Shown in pieces: positions 17,703-27,387 of a DNA stretch of 42,495 nt. A model generated the notes under the pieces. That model was not told where the DNA came from and searched no databases. It worked only from the letters and a program-made list of their open reading frames with translations. Source of the DNA: an uncultured Collinsella sp. (GTDB taxonomy: Bacteria > Actinomycetota > Coriobacteriia > Coriobacteriales > Coriobacteriaceae). The DNA is taken from NCBI GenBank assembly GCA_934654625.1, contig CAKUGM010000009.1, forward strand, positions 1-42,495, in the 5' to 3' direction. The position numbers were made by a program, and so were the translations under genes. Each line of letters opens with the position of its first letter. The first letter of the stretch is position 1.

Positions 17703-20700
17703 GTGAATGTTGCCAAGACGTATGTGGGAGACCTAGAGAGCCAACAAGACGCAAAGGAGTTCTGCCGAGTGCCAGTTGGGTTTTCTGCGCGTAGGGACCG
17801 GTTGGTGCAAGACCTTGTGCGCAAGTGCCGAGACACCGGTATTGCCGTTGTGAGTGCGCCGGCTGGGTTTGGCAAGACAGCCCTTCTTTTGCAATATGCG
17901 GAGAGTATCAAGGACGACATGACTCGTGGCGGCGTGGGCCTTGTCGATGCGCAGGGAATGCGCCCTGCGGAGCTGGCGCAGCGCCTGAGGCGCATCCAAA
18001 GCGAAATCGTGCCGAGCGCTTCGCCCGTTGTTATCGTGGACAATATGCCGCGATTCGGAAAAGCGGGGCTGCAACGTGTAGTCGACGTTCTTTTTGACAT
18101 GCGTGATCAGGGGTTCGAAGTCGTTGTTTCCTGCCTGCCCACCAATCGGGATTTTATCAAGGCGGTGGGGGAGACATCGCTAATTCCCGCGCGATCTTTG
18201 TTGGTGCAGCCGCGGGAGTATGCCCAGTGGGCGCGCGTGTACTCCATTTCGGCTTCGCTCGATGTCTACCATCTGACGCAGGGCGTTCCAGCCCTTATTG
18301 CCATGCTGCAAAGCGTGAGCTCGCAGGATACCGACAAACGCTCTCTCAATATGGGCATCCTGGGCATCTACCAGGCGGTGCTCAACGATTTGGAGCAAGC
18401 GCATGACAACCTGTTCAGGATCGTTTGCTTTATGCTAGCGATGGGAGCAGGCACGATGGACGATCTTGAAGCGTGTGGCGTGCGCGTGAAGCCGAATGTG
18501 CTGCTACAGCTTTCGCGCGACTGGCCTGTATTCGGCTTTGCGGTCAACACCGGGGAATTCAAATGCCTGGGCGCGGGTGAGCAGATTAGGCGCTCGCTCC
18601 AACAGGCGGTGGCACAGCTTTCGGTCCAAATCGTTAGCCATGCGGGGCGCATGCTCGTAAAAGCCTCGCGTTTTGACGATGCGGTCGAACTGTGCGAAAA
18701 CGTGTTGGAAGACAGCGACACCATCGCACTGCTTGCGATGCGTCCCGTCGGTTTTGTCCTGAGCGGCCATGGCTTGTTTGTCAGCCGTCTTTTGGGCCGC
18801 TACGAAAGCACTACGGAGGAGCCGTTGGAGGCGGGCGCTTTGCTTGCTGCATTTTTGGCGGCATTGACGCTCGGTGACCTGCGCCTTGCCCGCTCGGCGG
18901 CCCTTGAGCTTCGAAAGCGCGCATACGATATCGAACGAGATATCGATGCGGCGGAGTGGATGTGCGCCTGCGCATTTGTGGCGCTTTGGGATTCATGCAC
19001 GGGCGTGTCGCTGCCGTCTCTTTCCGAGCAGTTCTGCAAAAGCGCGAAGTCGCAGCGTGCCGATCGCATGAAGGCGTGCCTTGTCGCGTACGATCGGCTT
19101 ATGGCGGGGGATGGAAACATCGATTCCTATAGTGCTCCGGAGCCCCTGCCGCAAAACAGGAGGAAAAACCGGATCGACCTACTTGAGGTTTTTGAATCTT
19201 CGGTCGAGGTACTCAAGCAGGCCTTTTGCGGACGTCCAGAAGACCTCGGCGAAGTCATGTCACGCTTGGACGGTGTCCGCGACGTTCTTTTGGAGCGTAG
19301 GCTCGTACCCTGTGCTACACGGGTCCGAATGGCGCAAGCGACAGGGCATCTGATACGTCTTGAGCCCATTGCCGACGAGCGAGCGTTTGTCGACGCCAAT
19401 ACGATGGCGGTGCGTCAATCCGATCTGCCTACCCAGTTGTTTTGCCTTGCGGCAGAGGGCTGGCAGGCATTGACGCTTGGGCAGGTGATGAACGCGCAGT
19501 TTCGCGGACAGCAGGTGGAGAAGCTTGCGGACAAATCCTATCTCTTTTTGCGCGGTTGGGCACACTTGCTGGTGCAAAGCGCTCAGCTTAGAGATGCCTC
19601 GATGGTGACCGTTCGCGAGCAGGCAGATTTATTGGACCTCACGTCACGCGCGAAAGATCCTGCCTGCGCATGGTCCACAGCGCTACATCTTTCTGCGGCG
19701 CGCTTCGACGCCGAGCTCTCGGCATGGTTCTCAATGCATCGCTCCCTCCTGCTGAGCGCCTCTTTTGCGACACGCGGCTGTCTTGCCATGTCAACGCTGG
19801 GTGAGAGGGCGGATTCGGTGCGTCGCCTGGTCCCGCCTCGACATGTCTTGCAGTATCGGGGCGTGATCGACGAGGCAAAGGAGATAGAGCCGTATGAAAC
19901 GGTGCTCTATCTGGGGACGCCCGAGGTGGGCCAGGTGACCATCAACCTCTTTGGCGGCTTTCATGTGCTGCGCAACGGCCATACCTTGACCGATGAGGTG
20001 TGGAAGCGCAAGAAGGCAAGCGCGCTCGCTGCGCGCCTGGTGCTCTCGATCGATACTTTTGTGGACCGCCGGGCAATCTCTGAGGAGATGTGGCCCGAGA
20101 TGGATTATACGCATGCGCGCAAAAGCCTCTATACGGCGTTATCGTCGCTGCGCAGCGCCTTGAACCAGCGGAAAGATGGTCCACAGTACGTGGTAACGCA
20201 AGCGGACGCCATCTCATTTAATGGTGATTACGTCTCTTCCGATGTACGCCGCTTTGACGTGCTGGCGCGCGAGGTCTTGCTGCGCAAGAAGGGCAGAAGC
20301 GCGCAGGAGGTCATCGATGATTGCCTCAAGCTCGAGGAAGTGTACATGGGCCCGCTCTTTATTCCGAGCATTGGCAATACGCAGTTCTTTGTGCAAATGC
20401 GACGCATGTACCATTCCAAATTCATCGACTGCATGATTCGAGGAATCGATCTATCGATCGAGGCGGAAAACACGGCATCGGCAACCTGGCTTGTCGAGGC
20501 TGCCTTGAGGCAGGAGGCGACCCGCGAGGACGTGATTAGGCGAGCCATGGCGGTATTCGACCTATGCGGACGTCGCCGAGAAGTAGTGGAGCTCTACAAC
20601 AGCCATCTGCATTATCTGCAACACGAGGCGCATACGCTTCCCGAGGAAGAGACGCGCATTGCCTACGAGCAGATCATCGGCCGCTCCAAAGCTCCTGTCA

Positions 20701-20708
20701 TGCTTTAG
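17703..20708 (+). CDS. Large ATPase transcriptional regulator with C-terminal BTAD (SARP/MalT-like)
   Basis: A 1001-residue cytosolic regulator. Near the N-terminus is a STAND/MalT-like NTPase with Walker A APAGFGKT (52-59) and a Walker B-like VVIVDNM. A long helical region of probable TPR-like repeats follows. From about residue 745 comes an OmpR-type winged helix (VTINLFGGFHVLRNG, then WKRKKASALAARLVL and the recognition region HARKSLYTALSSLRSAL) and a bacterial transcriptional activation domain to the end. Such proteins switch on nearby or distant catabolic and surface genes after ligand binding. The GTG at 17703 was chosen because GGGGG lies seven bases upstream; an in-frame TTG at 17661 has no ribosome site. 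It is monocistronic; target and ligand are unknown. Confidence 0.85.
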   Translation: MNVAKTYVGDLESQQDAKEFCRVPVGFSARRDRLVQDLVRKCRDTGIAVVSAPAGFGKTALLLQYAESIKDDMTRGGVGLVDAQGMRPAELAQRLRRIQSEIVPSASPVVIVDNMPRFGKAGLQRVVDVLFDMRDQGFEVVVSCLPTNRDFIKAVGETSLIPARSLLVQPREYAQWARVYSISASLDVYHLTQGVPALIAMLQSVSSQDTDKRSLNMGILGIYQAVLNDLEQAHDNLFRIVCFMLAMGAGTMDDLEACGVRVKPNVLLQLSRDWPVFGFAVNTGEFKCLGAGEQIRRSLQQAVAQLSVQIVSHAGRMLVKASRFDDAVELCENVLEDSDTIALLAMRPVGFVLSGHGLFVSRLLGRYESTTEEPLEAGALLAAFLAALTLGDLRLARSAALELRKRAYDIERDIDAAEWMCACAFVALWDSCTGVSLPSLSEQFCKSAKSQRADRMKACLVAYDRLMAGDGNIDSYSAPEPLPQNRRKNRIDLLEVFESSVEVLKQAFCGRPEDLGEVMSRLDGVRDVLLERRLVPCATRVRMAQATGHLIRLEPIADERAFVDANTMAVRQSDLPTQLFCLAAEGWQALTLGQVMNAQFRGQQVEKLADKSYLFLRGWAHLLVQSAQLRDASMVTVREQADLLDLTSRAKDPACAWSTALHLSAARFDAELSAWFSMHRSLLLSASFATRGCLAMSTLGERADSVRRLVPPRHVLQYRGVIDEAKEIEPYETVLYLGTPEVGQVTINLFGGFHVLRNGHTLTDEVWKRKKASALAARLVLSIDTFVDRRAISEEMWPEMDYTHARKSLYTALSSLRSALNQRKDGPQYVVTQADAISFNGDYVSSDVRRFDVLAREVLLRKKGRSAQEVIDDCLKLEEVYMGPLFIPSIGNTQFFVQMRRMYHSKFIDCMIRGIDLSIEAENTASATWLVEAALRQEATREDVIRRAMAVFDLCGRRREVVELYNSHLHYLQHEAHTLPEEETRIAYEQIIGRSKAPVML

Positions 20709-20723
20709 GGGCATGGGCGGCAG

Positions 20724-20760
20724 ACAAAAAGCGCGCCTCGCAAAAAAGAGGGGCGCGCTT
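20724..20760 (-). terminator. Terminator of yhbY
   Basis: GCGCGCC and GGGCGCGC arms (20729-20739 with 20748-20760, small bulge) form a stem followed on the minus strand by TTTTTGTC. Confidence 0.75.
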
Positions 20761-20783
20761 GAGTGAAAACATGTGAATGCAGG

Positions 20784-21083
20784 CTAGTCGAGCTTGATAT
20801 GGTCGATATCCTTGCGTGAGCTTACGCGGTAGAGCGAGAAACGATGGCCGATGACCTGGACCACGTCGGCACCACAGCGCTCGGCGAGTTCATTTGCGGC
20901 CTCGCGTGCCGTAAGGTCGCTGCCGTCCTGAACGTTGCACTTGATAAGCTCGTGTGCCTCGAGGCACTCTTCCGTCTGTGCGACGACGCCGTCGTTAATA
21001 TCCCCGCGGCCGACGTTGACGACGGGATTGAGGTGATGCGCCAGGGCGCGAAGCTGGCGAACCTGTTTACCGGTGAGGGCCAT
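20784..21083 (-). CDS. yhbY: YhbY-type CRM-domain RNA-binding protein
   Basis: A 99-residue protein made of one CRM domain (about 1-90), a family associated with pre-50S ribosomal particles. It begins LTGKQVRQLRALAHHLNPVVNVGRG and includes the family's ELIKCNV and VVQVIGHRFSLYR strands. The usual GxxG loop reads GRGD here. The ATG at 21083 has only a weak purine-rich ribosome site (GAAAGTGAG). The gene stands alone, divergent from the next gene, with a terminator after it. Confidence 0.9.
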   Translation of the reverse strand: MALTGKQVRQLRALAHHLNPVVNVGRGDINDGVVAQTEECLEAHELIKCNVQDGSDLTAREAANELAERCGADVVQVIGHRFSLYRVSSRKDIDHIKLD

Positions 21084-21203
21084 GGAAAGCTCACTTTCTG
21101 CTGTTACTCTTTATTCCGTGCAATACGATAACGTACCGCAGCACCGCATGGGTGCGAGAACCTATGCATACACAATTGCGGTACGGCTCAGAGGGGAGCG
21201 CGG

Positions 21204-21893
21204 ATGGCGATGGAGAGCAAATGGGAGGGCAAAAAGGTGGTCGGTGGGCCGGCACCTCGGGCTCAGCAACCTGTCAACGCTCTCGACGCCGCCAAGCGGG
21301 CGGCGCATGCTGCGCCGGAAGAGCGGGATCGCTTGCGTGTTGCCGCGGCGGGCACGAGGCGCGCGGTATCGCGTGACGCGCGCCCACGTTCGCCCCGCGT
21401 CTTTTCCCTGGCGGCAGCACTGATAGGAATCGCACTGGCAGCCGTGGTGGTATATCTGCTTGCCGGTGCCCTGACAGGTGTGGCCCATCATAGAGATGGA
21501 GCGGCAGCGAGTGAGGCGGAACTTGCGGTGAGTCGACCCTCAGATGGCGCCGTAAAGAAAAGCCTCGAGTACGGAGGTTATGTCTATCGCCTGTCCACAA
21601 CGGCTGACGGTTGCGTTCTGCAGCGATATGCCCAGGGTGCCGAGGCCGCTGCGAACGATCTTTGCAAGATGGATGGAACGCCTGTGGGCGTTATCGAGCA
21701 TGCGGGCGCGGTATATGCCATTTCGACAACGGATACGTCCTACTGTGTGACGAGCCTTGCTCTGGGCGACGGCTGCGTACCAGTTGAATTTGCCCGGGGA
21801 GATGGCAGCGTGCGGGCGGCGGAACTCGCCGACGGCACGCTCAAGCTCGAATTTGGCGATGGAGCGACAAAGAGTATCGAGCTTGGGACGTAA
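21204..21893 (+). CDS. Single-pass membrane protein of unknown function
   Basis: A 229-residue protein not recognised as a known family. Residues 1-65 are basic and alanine-rich, probably cytoplasmic. One membrane helix spans about 67-89 (FSLAAALIGIALAAVVVYLL). The extracellular part, about 90-229, is acidic and contains three Cys and repeated short beta-strand-like segments (YGGYVYRLS, HAGAVYAIS, LADGTLKLEFGDG). That pattern suggests a small beta-propeller or beta-sandwich, a guess only. GAGGGGAG precedes the ATG. It converges on the next gene, with five bases between stops and no terminator between them. Confidence 0.7.
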   Translation: MAMESKWEGKKVVGGPAPRAQQPVNALDAAKRAAHAAPEERDRLRVAAAGTRRAVSRDARPRSPRVFSLAAALIGIALAAVVVYLLAGALTGVAHHRDGAAASEAELAVSRPSDGAVKKSLEYGGYVYRLSTTADGCVLQRYAQGAEAAANDLCKMDGTPVGVIEHAGAVYAISTTDTSYCVTSLALGDGCVPVEFARGDGSVRAAELADGTLKLEFGDGATKSIELGT

Positions 21894-21898
21894 CCGCC

Positions 21899-22381
21899 CT
21901 ATAAATACGAGAGATAGGACACGTAGCTTTGCGAGCTTTCGGGCACGGCGAGCGTGATGGTCTGTCCCCAGGGGTTGATGGAAACGTAGGACGGGTCGGT
22001 ATAGGTTGTGACCGTGACGTTTGTGCCCTGGTATGAGGTTTGGAAGCTTCCTGCCACAGTGGCATCGGCGGGAAGCGTCGTGATGCTCCAAGAAGAAATA
22101 TCGATCTGATTGATGATGCTTTCGACCTGGCCCTCAGAAAGGCCGGTTGCTGAGGCGATATCGCCGGTATGCGCGCGAAGCTCGCTGTCGATCTTCCCCT
22201 TGATGCCCGAGGCGTCGAGCGCGGCGTTGGCCGCTGCTGCTCCAGCGTCTCCTCCAAGCTGCTGGAAGGCGGATGCCAGCGGCGTTCCGGCGAGCAGCGT
22301 GTTGGATAGGACGGATAGGATACCGAATACGACGACGATGCCCATGAGTACGCCGCCGAAGGTCTTAAAAAACTTCTTCAT
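21899..22381 (-). CDS. Secreted or membrane-anchored protein of unknown function
   Basis: A 160-residue protein. The N-terminus (MKKFFKTFGGVLMGIVVVFGIL) is a signal peptide or membrane anchor. The rest is small-residue-rich with a helical middle (GLSEGQVESIINQID) and a beta-rich C-terminal half (SFQTSYQGTNVTVTTYTDPSYV). It resembles small envelope proteins common in Coriobacteriia, but no family was recognised. ATG at 22381 has AGAGAGG upstream; an in-frame earlier start lies across the neighbouring terminator. Confidence 0.65.
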   Translation of the reverse strand: MKKFFKTFGGVLMGIVVVFGILSVLSNTLLAGTPLASAFQQLGGDAGAAAANAALDASGIKGKIDSELRAHTGDIASATGLSEGQVESIINQIDISSWSITTLPADATVAGSFQTSYQGTNVTVTTYTDPSYVSINPWGQTITLAVPESSQSYVSYLSYL

Positions 22382-22433
22382 GTACAGCCTCTCTGTTGCG
22401 GGGTGACTGGTACGTAGTCCCAAACAATAGCAA

Positions 22434-22467
22434 ACAGGCCGGTTGGCACTGAGTCCAACCGGCCTGT
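22434..22467 (-). terminator. Terminator of the UPF0210 gene
   Basis: A perfect 13-bp stem (22434-22446 with 22455-22467) lies just past the stop codon of the gene at 22490. The following T tract is short (TTTGC). Confidence 0.7.
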
Positions 22468-22489
22468 AACACACATCAAACAGGATGTG

Positions 22490-23854
22490 CTAGTTCTTGA
22501 GGGAATTGAGCGGAGCGGGGAAACGGCCGCCGCGATGCGCAAGTACCGTGCCGGCATGCTGGTTGACGGGCATGATGGGCGCACGACCAAACAGGCCACC
22601 GTAGTCCACGCACTCGCCCAGACCCTTGCCGATGGCCGGGATGATGCGCACGGCCGTGGTCTTGTTGTTGATGACGCCAATGGCCATCTCGTCGGCGATG
22701 ATGCCGGCGATGGTTTCGACGGAGGTGTCGCCGGGAACGGCGATCATGTCCAGGCCAACGGAGCATACGCAGGTCATGGCCTCGAGCTTCTCGAGCGAGA
22801 GCGCGCCTGCCTCGACGGCGGCGATCATGCCGGCATCCTCGGAAACGGGGATAAAGGCGCCCGAAAGGCCGCCGACGCTGGAGCTGGCCATGACGCCGCC
22901 CTTCTTGACGGCATCGTTGAGCATGGCGAGAGCGCACGTGGTGCCGGGGCCGCCGCAGGTGCCCACGCCGATGATCTCGAGGATGCGGGCGACAGAGTCG
23001 CCGATGGCGGGGGTGGGGGCGAGGGAGAGGTCGACGATGCCCTTCTCCACGCCCAGACGACGGGAGGCCTCGCGGCTCATGAGCTCACCGGCACGCGTGA
23101 TCTTGAAGGCGGTCTGCTTGATCTTCTCGGCGACCTCCATCATCGAAGCGGTATCGGGGAGCTTTTCCAGGGCCGCGGCCATGACGCCGGGGCCAGAGAC
23201 GCCTACGTTGATGACAGCATCGGCCTCGCCGCCACCGTGCACGGCGCCGGCCATGAAGGGGGAGTCCTCAACCATGTTGGCAAAGCAGACGAACTTGGAA
23301 GCGCCCACGGATTCTTGGTCGGCGGTGAGCTTGGCAGCGTCGATGATGGTGTGAGCCGCCATGAGCACGGCATCCATGTTGATGCCGGCGCGCAGGCTCG
23401 CTACGTTCATAGACGAGCAGACGCGGCTTGTGCTTGCGAGAGCCTCGGGGATGGACTGGATCAGACGGCGGTCGGCGTCGCCGATGCCCTTCTGAACAGT
23501 GGCGGAAAAACCGCCCAGATAGTCGATGCCCAGGGTCTCGGCTGCGCGGTCGAGCGCGTGGGCGATCGGAGTGAGGTCCTCGTCTTTGCAGCACGCGGCG
23601 ATCTTTGCCGCGGGCGTGACGGAGACGCGCTTGTTAACGATGGGGATACCGCATTCGCGCTCGAGGTCCTCGGCGGTCTGCACGAGCTTCTCGGCCGTGC
23701 TGGTCACGTGGTCGTAGACCTTGGTGCACATGCGGTCGAGGTTCTCGTCGGCGCATCCCATGAGGGAGATGCCCATGGTGATGGTGCGGATGTCGAGGTT
23801 TTGCTCCTCGACCATGCCGCGGGTCTCTGCGATTTCTTGAGGCGTGATCGCCAT
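22490..23854 (-). CDS. UPF0210 (DUF711) family protein
   Basis: A 454-residue cytosolic protein of the UPF0210 family (once called PFL-like because of a distant glycyl-radical-like fold); biochemical function unknown. Family landmarks visible are [43 protein letters not shown]-type and NVGVSGPG stretches, and the glycine-rich [20 protein letters not shown]. Length is normal. In many bacteria it is paired with a small ACT-domain gene (UPF0237); that partner is absent here. Instead metH lies 140 bases upstream on the same strand, so readthrough from the methionine operon is possible. AAGGAG precedes the ATG. Confidence 0.88.
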   Translation of the reverse strand: MAITPQEIAETRGMVEEQNLDIRTITMGISLMGCADENLDRMCTKVYDHVTSTAEKLVQTAEDLERECGIPIVNKRVSVTPAAKIAACCKDEDLTPIAHALDRAAETLGIDYLGGFSATVQKGIGDADRRLIQSIPEALASTSRVCSSMNVASLRAGINMDAVLMAAHTIIDAAKLTADQESVGASKFVCFANMVEDSPFMAGAVHGGGEADAVINVGVSGPGVMAAALEKLPDTASMMEVAEKIKQTAFKITRAGELMSREASRRLGVEKGIVDLSLAPTPAIGDSVARILEIIGVGTCGGPGTTCALAMLNDAVKKGGVMASSSVGGLSGAFIPVSEDAGMIAAVEAGALSLEKLEAMTCVCSVGLDMIAVPGDTSVETIAGIIADEMAIGVINNKTTAVRIIPAIGKGLGECVDYGGLFGRAPIMPVNQHAGTVLAHRGGRFPAPLNSLKN

Positions 23855-23994
23855 GCGCGCTCCTTATGCTTGGGTTCAGCTTGTGGACACTATTCTACCG
23901 TGCTTGCCTACACGGGGCGATAGGGCGTCGTTCTTGTTACCCATTTGTCAAAAAACGGGGATAAAACCTGCGATGATGTCGCCGCGGCTCGAAT

Positions 23995-26550
23995 CTAGCT
24001 GCCAAAGACTTCCTCGGCGATGCGAGCCGATTCGGCAGCGTCTTTGGCATAGTAGTCGGCACCGATCTGCTTGGCGTATTCGGGGGTGAGAACGGCACCG
24101 CCCACGATGATCTTGACGTCGGGTACCTCGGCATGCAGCAGACGGATGGTCTCTTCCATGCTCGTGACCGTTGTGGTCATGAGGGCGGAGAGGCCCACGA
24201 GCTTGATGTCGCGTTCGCGCACCGTGTCGAGCACAACTTGCGGGCCCACGTCGCGGCCCAGGTCAAAGACGGTGTAGCCATAGTTGTCGAGCAGCATCTT
24301 GACGATGTTCTTGCCGATGTCGTGGATGTCGCCCTTGACGGTGGCGACGCAGATCTTGCCTTTGTCGGCGATCTCACCGGCGGGCATGGCGGCCTTGATG
24401 GTGTCGAAGCCCACGCGTGCGGCCTCGGCCGACGCCATCAATTGCGGCAGGAAGAACTTTCCTTGGTCAAATAGGACGCCGACTTCGTCGAGCGCGGGGA
24501 TGAAATGGTCGTTAATAAGCTCCATGGCAGGGATCGTTGCGAGAAGCTCCTTGGTCGTGGCGGCGATCTCGCCCTTGCGACCGCTGATGACGAGGCGGGC
24601 GATGGGGTCCTCGTTTGCCAAGGAATCTGCAGGAGCGGAGGACGCTGTCGTCGCCGCTGCGGGCGCTTGCGCGAGAGCGGGGTCGGCGGCGATCTTGTAG
24701 GGGTCGGTCCACTCGGCATAGCGAGCGATGTAGTCGACCGAGCCCTCGTCTTCGCCATTGATCACACGATAGGCGCGTACAGCGTCCATGAAGCGCTCGG
24801 ATCCGGGGTTCATGATGGGCGCATCGAGTCCGGCGCCAAAAGCCGCCGCCAGGAAGGTCGAACCCAAAAGGGGGCGTGCGGGCAGGCCGAAGCTCACGTT
24901 GGAGACGCCGAGGGCGCACTTCACCCCCAGGCGCTCTTTGACCATGCGTACGGCACGGAGGATTTCGATCACCTGAGCCTGATTGGTGGAGGCGGTCATA
25001 ACCAGGCAGTCGATGAGGATGCGGTCGCGGCCGATACCGTAGCGCTCGCATTCGTCCACGATGCGCTCGGCGATGGCAAAGCGCTTCTCGGCCGTTTCGG
25101 CGATACCGTCCTCGTTGAGCGCCAGACCGATCACGTTGGTGCCGTAGTGGGCCACGATGGGCAGAATCTCATCCATGATCTGACGCTTGCCGTTGACCGA
25201 GTTGATGATGGGCTTGCCGGCGTAGCGTCGCGTCGCCGCCTCGACTGCGGTGGGGTCGGTCGAGTCGATCTGCAGGGGCAGCAGCGTGGAGCCCTGGAGC
25301 TGCTCGCATGCTGCCTGGATCATCTTGACCTCGTCGATTTCGGGCAGGCCCACGTTGACGTCGAGGATGTCGGCGCCCTGTTCCTGCTGGCTGATGCCCT
25401 GGGACACCACGTAGTCGAGGTCGCCGTCGCGCAGGGCTTGCTGCAGACGCTTTTTGCCCGTGGGATTGATGCGCTCGCCGATGACGGCGATGCGATGGCC
25501 CGCGACGGGAAGGGTGACGCAGCTCTGCGCGCTCGTGACATACATGGCGGGGTCGTGATGGCGCACCTGCGGCACGCGTCTCTCGATGAGCTGCTTGAGT
25601 AGGCGCATATGTTCGGGCGTGGTGCCGCAGCAGCCTCCCACGACGCCGATGCCGTCCTCGATCATGCCGGCAACGGCCTGGGCGTACTCGGGCGCGTCGA
25701 TGTCAAAGACGGTGTTGCCCTCGTCATCCACATGCGGCAGGCCGGCGTTTGCCTGCACGAGCACGGGCTTATCGGTAACGTCGAGCATACGCTTGGCGAA
25801 GGGGCGAAGATCGGCGGGGCCCTGGCTGCAGTTGATACCCACAACGTCTGCTCCCAGGGAATCGAGCGTAATGGCGGCGATTTCGGGGCTCGTGCCCAAG
25901 AACGTGCGGCCGTCTTCCTCGAAGGTCATGGTGGCAAAGATGGGAAGGTCGGAGTTTTCCTTAGCGGCAAGGACGGCGGCCTTGGTCTCGGCAAGGTCGG
26001 TCATGGTCTCGATGATAAACAGGTCGACGCCCGCCTTGACGCCCGCCTCGACCTCTTCCTTGAACAGCAGGTACGCCTCGTCAAACGACATGGTGCCCAA
26101 GGGGCGCAGCAAGGCGCCGATAGGACCGATGTCGCCTGCCACATAGCGCGCTCCGGCGGCGCGGGCGCATGCGACGGCAGAGGCAAAGACGTCTTCCACG
26201 CTGGCCGCTCCGTCGAGCTTGTGGGCGTTGGCGCCAAAGGTATTGGAGGTAATCACGTCGCATCCCGCCTCGACGTATTGGCGCTGGATGTCCGTGATCA
26301 CATCGGGGTCGGAGAAATTCAGAAGCTCCGGCAGGGCGCCGGCTTTCATGCCCGCCGCCTGCAGCATGGTACCCATGCCGCCGTCAAACAGCAGGTGCTC
26401 CTCGCCGCGCAAAACGGCACGCAGGCGGTCATCGCAGCGCAACGTGTCGATCGTGCGCGGGGTGTAGGCCGCCCCTTCGCGCCGGGCGCTATCGATGGGA
26501 GCGGTAAGCGGATGGCCGTTGACGTCGGTGGTTTTGAGCGTGCATTTCAT
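23995..26550 (-). CDS. metH: Cobalamin-dependent methionine synthase, lacking the activation domain
   Basis: An 851-residue enzyme transferring a methyl group from methyltetrahydrofolate through cobalamin to homocysteine. The homocysteine domain spans about 45-325, with zinc ligands Cys241 (GINCSQGP) and Cys307-Cys308 (GGCCGTTPEH). The pterin-binding domain lies at about 360-620 (IGERINPTGKK, LDVNVGLPEID). The B12 cap is at about 645-720. The cobalamin-binding domain has the DxHxxG motif (GDIHDIGKN, about 735) and ends at 851. The C-terminal reactivation domain of E. coli MetH (about 1227 residues in all) is missing and is encoded by the gene just upstream. The ATG at 26550 has GAGG eight bases before it. 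Confidence 0.95.
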   Translation of the reverse strand: MKCTLKTTDVNGHPLTAPIDSARREGAAYTPRTIDTLRCDDRLRAVLRGEEHLLFDGGMGTMLQAAGMKAGALPELLNFSDPDVITDIQRQYVEAGCDVITSNTFGANAHKLDGAASVEDVFASAVACARAAGARYVAGDIGPIGALLRPLGTMSFDEAYLLFKEEVEAGVKAGVDLFIIETMTDLAETKAAVLAAKENSDLPIFATMTFEEDGRTFLGTSPEIAAITLDSLGADVVGINCSQGPADLRPFAKRMLDVTDKPVLVQANAGLPHVDDEGNTVFDIDAPEYAQAVAGMIEDGIGVVGGCCGTTPEHMRLLKQLIERRVPQVRHHDPAMYVTSAQSCVTLPVAGHRIAVIGERINPTGKKRLQQALRDGDLDYVVSQGISQQEQGADILDVNVGLPEIDEVKMIQAACEQLQGSTLLPLQIDSTDPTAVEAATRRYAGKPIINSVNGKRQIMDEILPIVAHYGTNVIGLALNEDGIAETAEKRFAIAERIVDECERYGIGRDRILIDCLVMTASTNQAQVIEILRAVRMVKERLGVKCALGVSNVSFGLPARPLLGSTFLAAAFGAGLDAPIMNPGSERFMDAVRAYRVINGEDEGSVDYIARYAEWTDPYKIAADPALAQAPAAATTASSAPADSLANEDPIARLVISGRKGEIAATTKELLATIPAMELINDHFIPALDEVGVLFDQGKFFLPQLMASAEAARVGFDTIKAAMPAGEIADKGKICVATVKGDIHDIGKNIVKMLLDNYGYTVFDLGRDVGPQVVLDTVRERDIKLVGLSALMTTTVTSMEETIRLLHAEVPDVKIIVGGAVLTPEYAKQIGADYYAKDAAESARIAEEVFGS

Positions 26551-26622
26551 AATTGAGCCTCGCATATTCAAAGGCGGGTATTTGGATGTGCAGATAAATC
26601 TATGGACGAAGCAACGCTGGGG

Positions 26623-27387
26623 TTATCGTGCCTTTTCACCATAGCAGGTTTCACCCCGGGCACGGAAGGCGCAGGTGGGGCGCAGTCTGCAGATATTGCA
26701 GGTGGGGCGCGTATCGGCATCGTGCACCGGGCCATCGAACAGACCGATGAACGCAGTCACGCTCTTTGTGGGCATGAGCAGATTCGTTGCGGTGGTGGTG
26801 AGGCCCAAAAGGCGGCTCGCGTTGAGTGCGGCGAGGATACTCGGCTGGGCTGAGAGCGGGCAGTCCCCGTAACCGGGGCTAAAGCGCCAGTTCGCGTTCA
26901 ATCCCAGCTCGGCTGCTTGTGCGCGCACGTCGCGATCTATCTGCTCCACTGCGGCCTCGACATACGAGGAGCAAGCGGCATCGAAGAGGGCGGCGTCGAG
27001 TGCCTGCTGGCTTGCCAGAGTGCGAAGCTTGCGCTCGCAACTCATGCCGAGCGTACAGGCAAGTACCGTGCAGAAGGCAGCGTCTTTGAGGTGACGGTAG
27101 ATGTCGCGTCCGGTGGGGACGATCTCGCTGCCCTCGAGGCGGATGCAGGGCATTCCCGCGCTGTCGGTGCCGGTAGCATCGACACGAAAAGTGCGGTACA
27201 CGCCTTTGGGATCGATGGAAAGCTCCAGCTCCTCGACGCACCGTTCGATGCGGCGTTCGAGGTCAAGCTCTATTTTTTGCCCACCATAGCCCAGATAGCG
27301 CAACATCTCCGCGCGGTCCACGCGGGGACGTGCGGAGATGTTTGGCCGATACAGTTTGGGTGTTGCAAGCGACGCCGGGAGGTCCAT
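26623..27387 (-). CDS. Stand-alone MetH activation-domain protein
   Basis: A 254-residue protein corresponding to the AdoMet-binding reactivation domain of methionine synthase. It is presumed to re-methylate oxidised cobalamin on the partner MetH with AdoMet and an electron donor. The recognisable core includes RFSPGYGDCPLSAQP, equivalent to the RxxPGY AdoMet-binding motif. The C-terminus carries four to five cysteines (CNICRLRPTCAFRARGETC), an arrangement absent from E. coli MetH that suggests a metal or Fe-S site. Its ATG overlaps the metF stop codon as TAATG, and metH follows after 72 bases, so the three form one operon. Confidence 0.85.
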   Translation of the reverse strand: MDLPASLATPKLYRPNISARPRVDRAEMLRYLGYGGQKIELDLERRIERCVEELELSIDPKGVYRTFRVDATGTDSAGMPCIRLEGSEIVPTGRDIYRHLKDAAFCTVLACTLGMSCERKLRTLASQQALDAALFDAACSSYVEAAVEQIDRDVRAQAAELGLNANWRFSPGYGDCPLSAQPSILAALNASRLLGLTTTATNLLMPTKSVTAFIGLFDGPVHDADTRPTCNICRLRPTCAFRARGETCYGEKAR

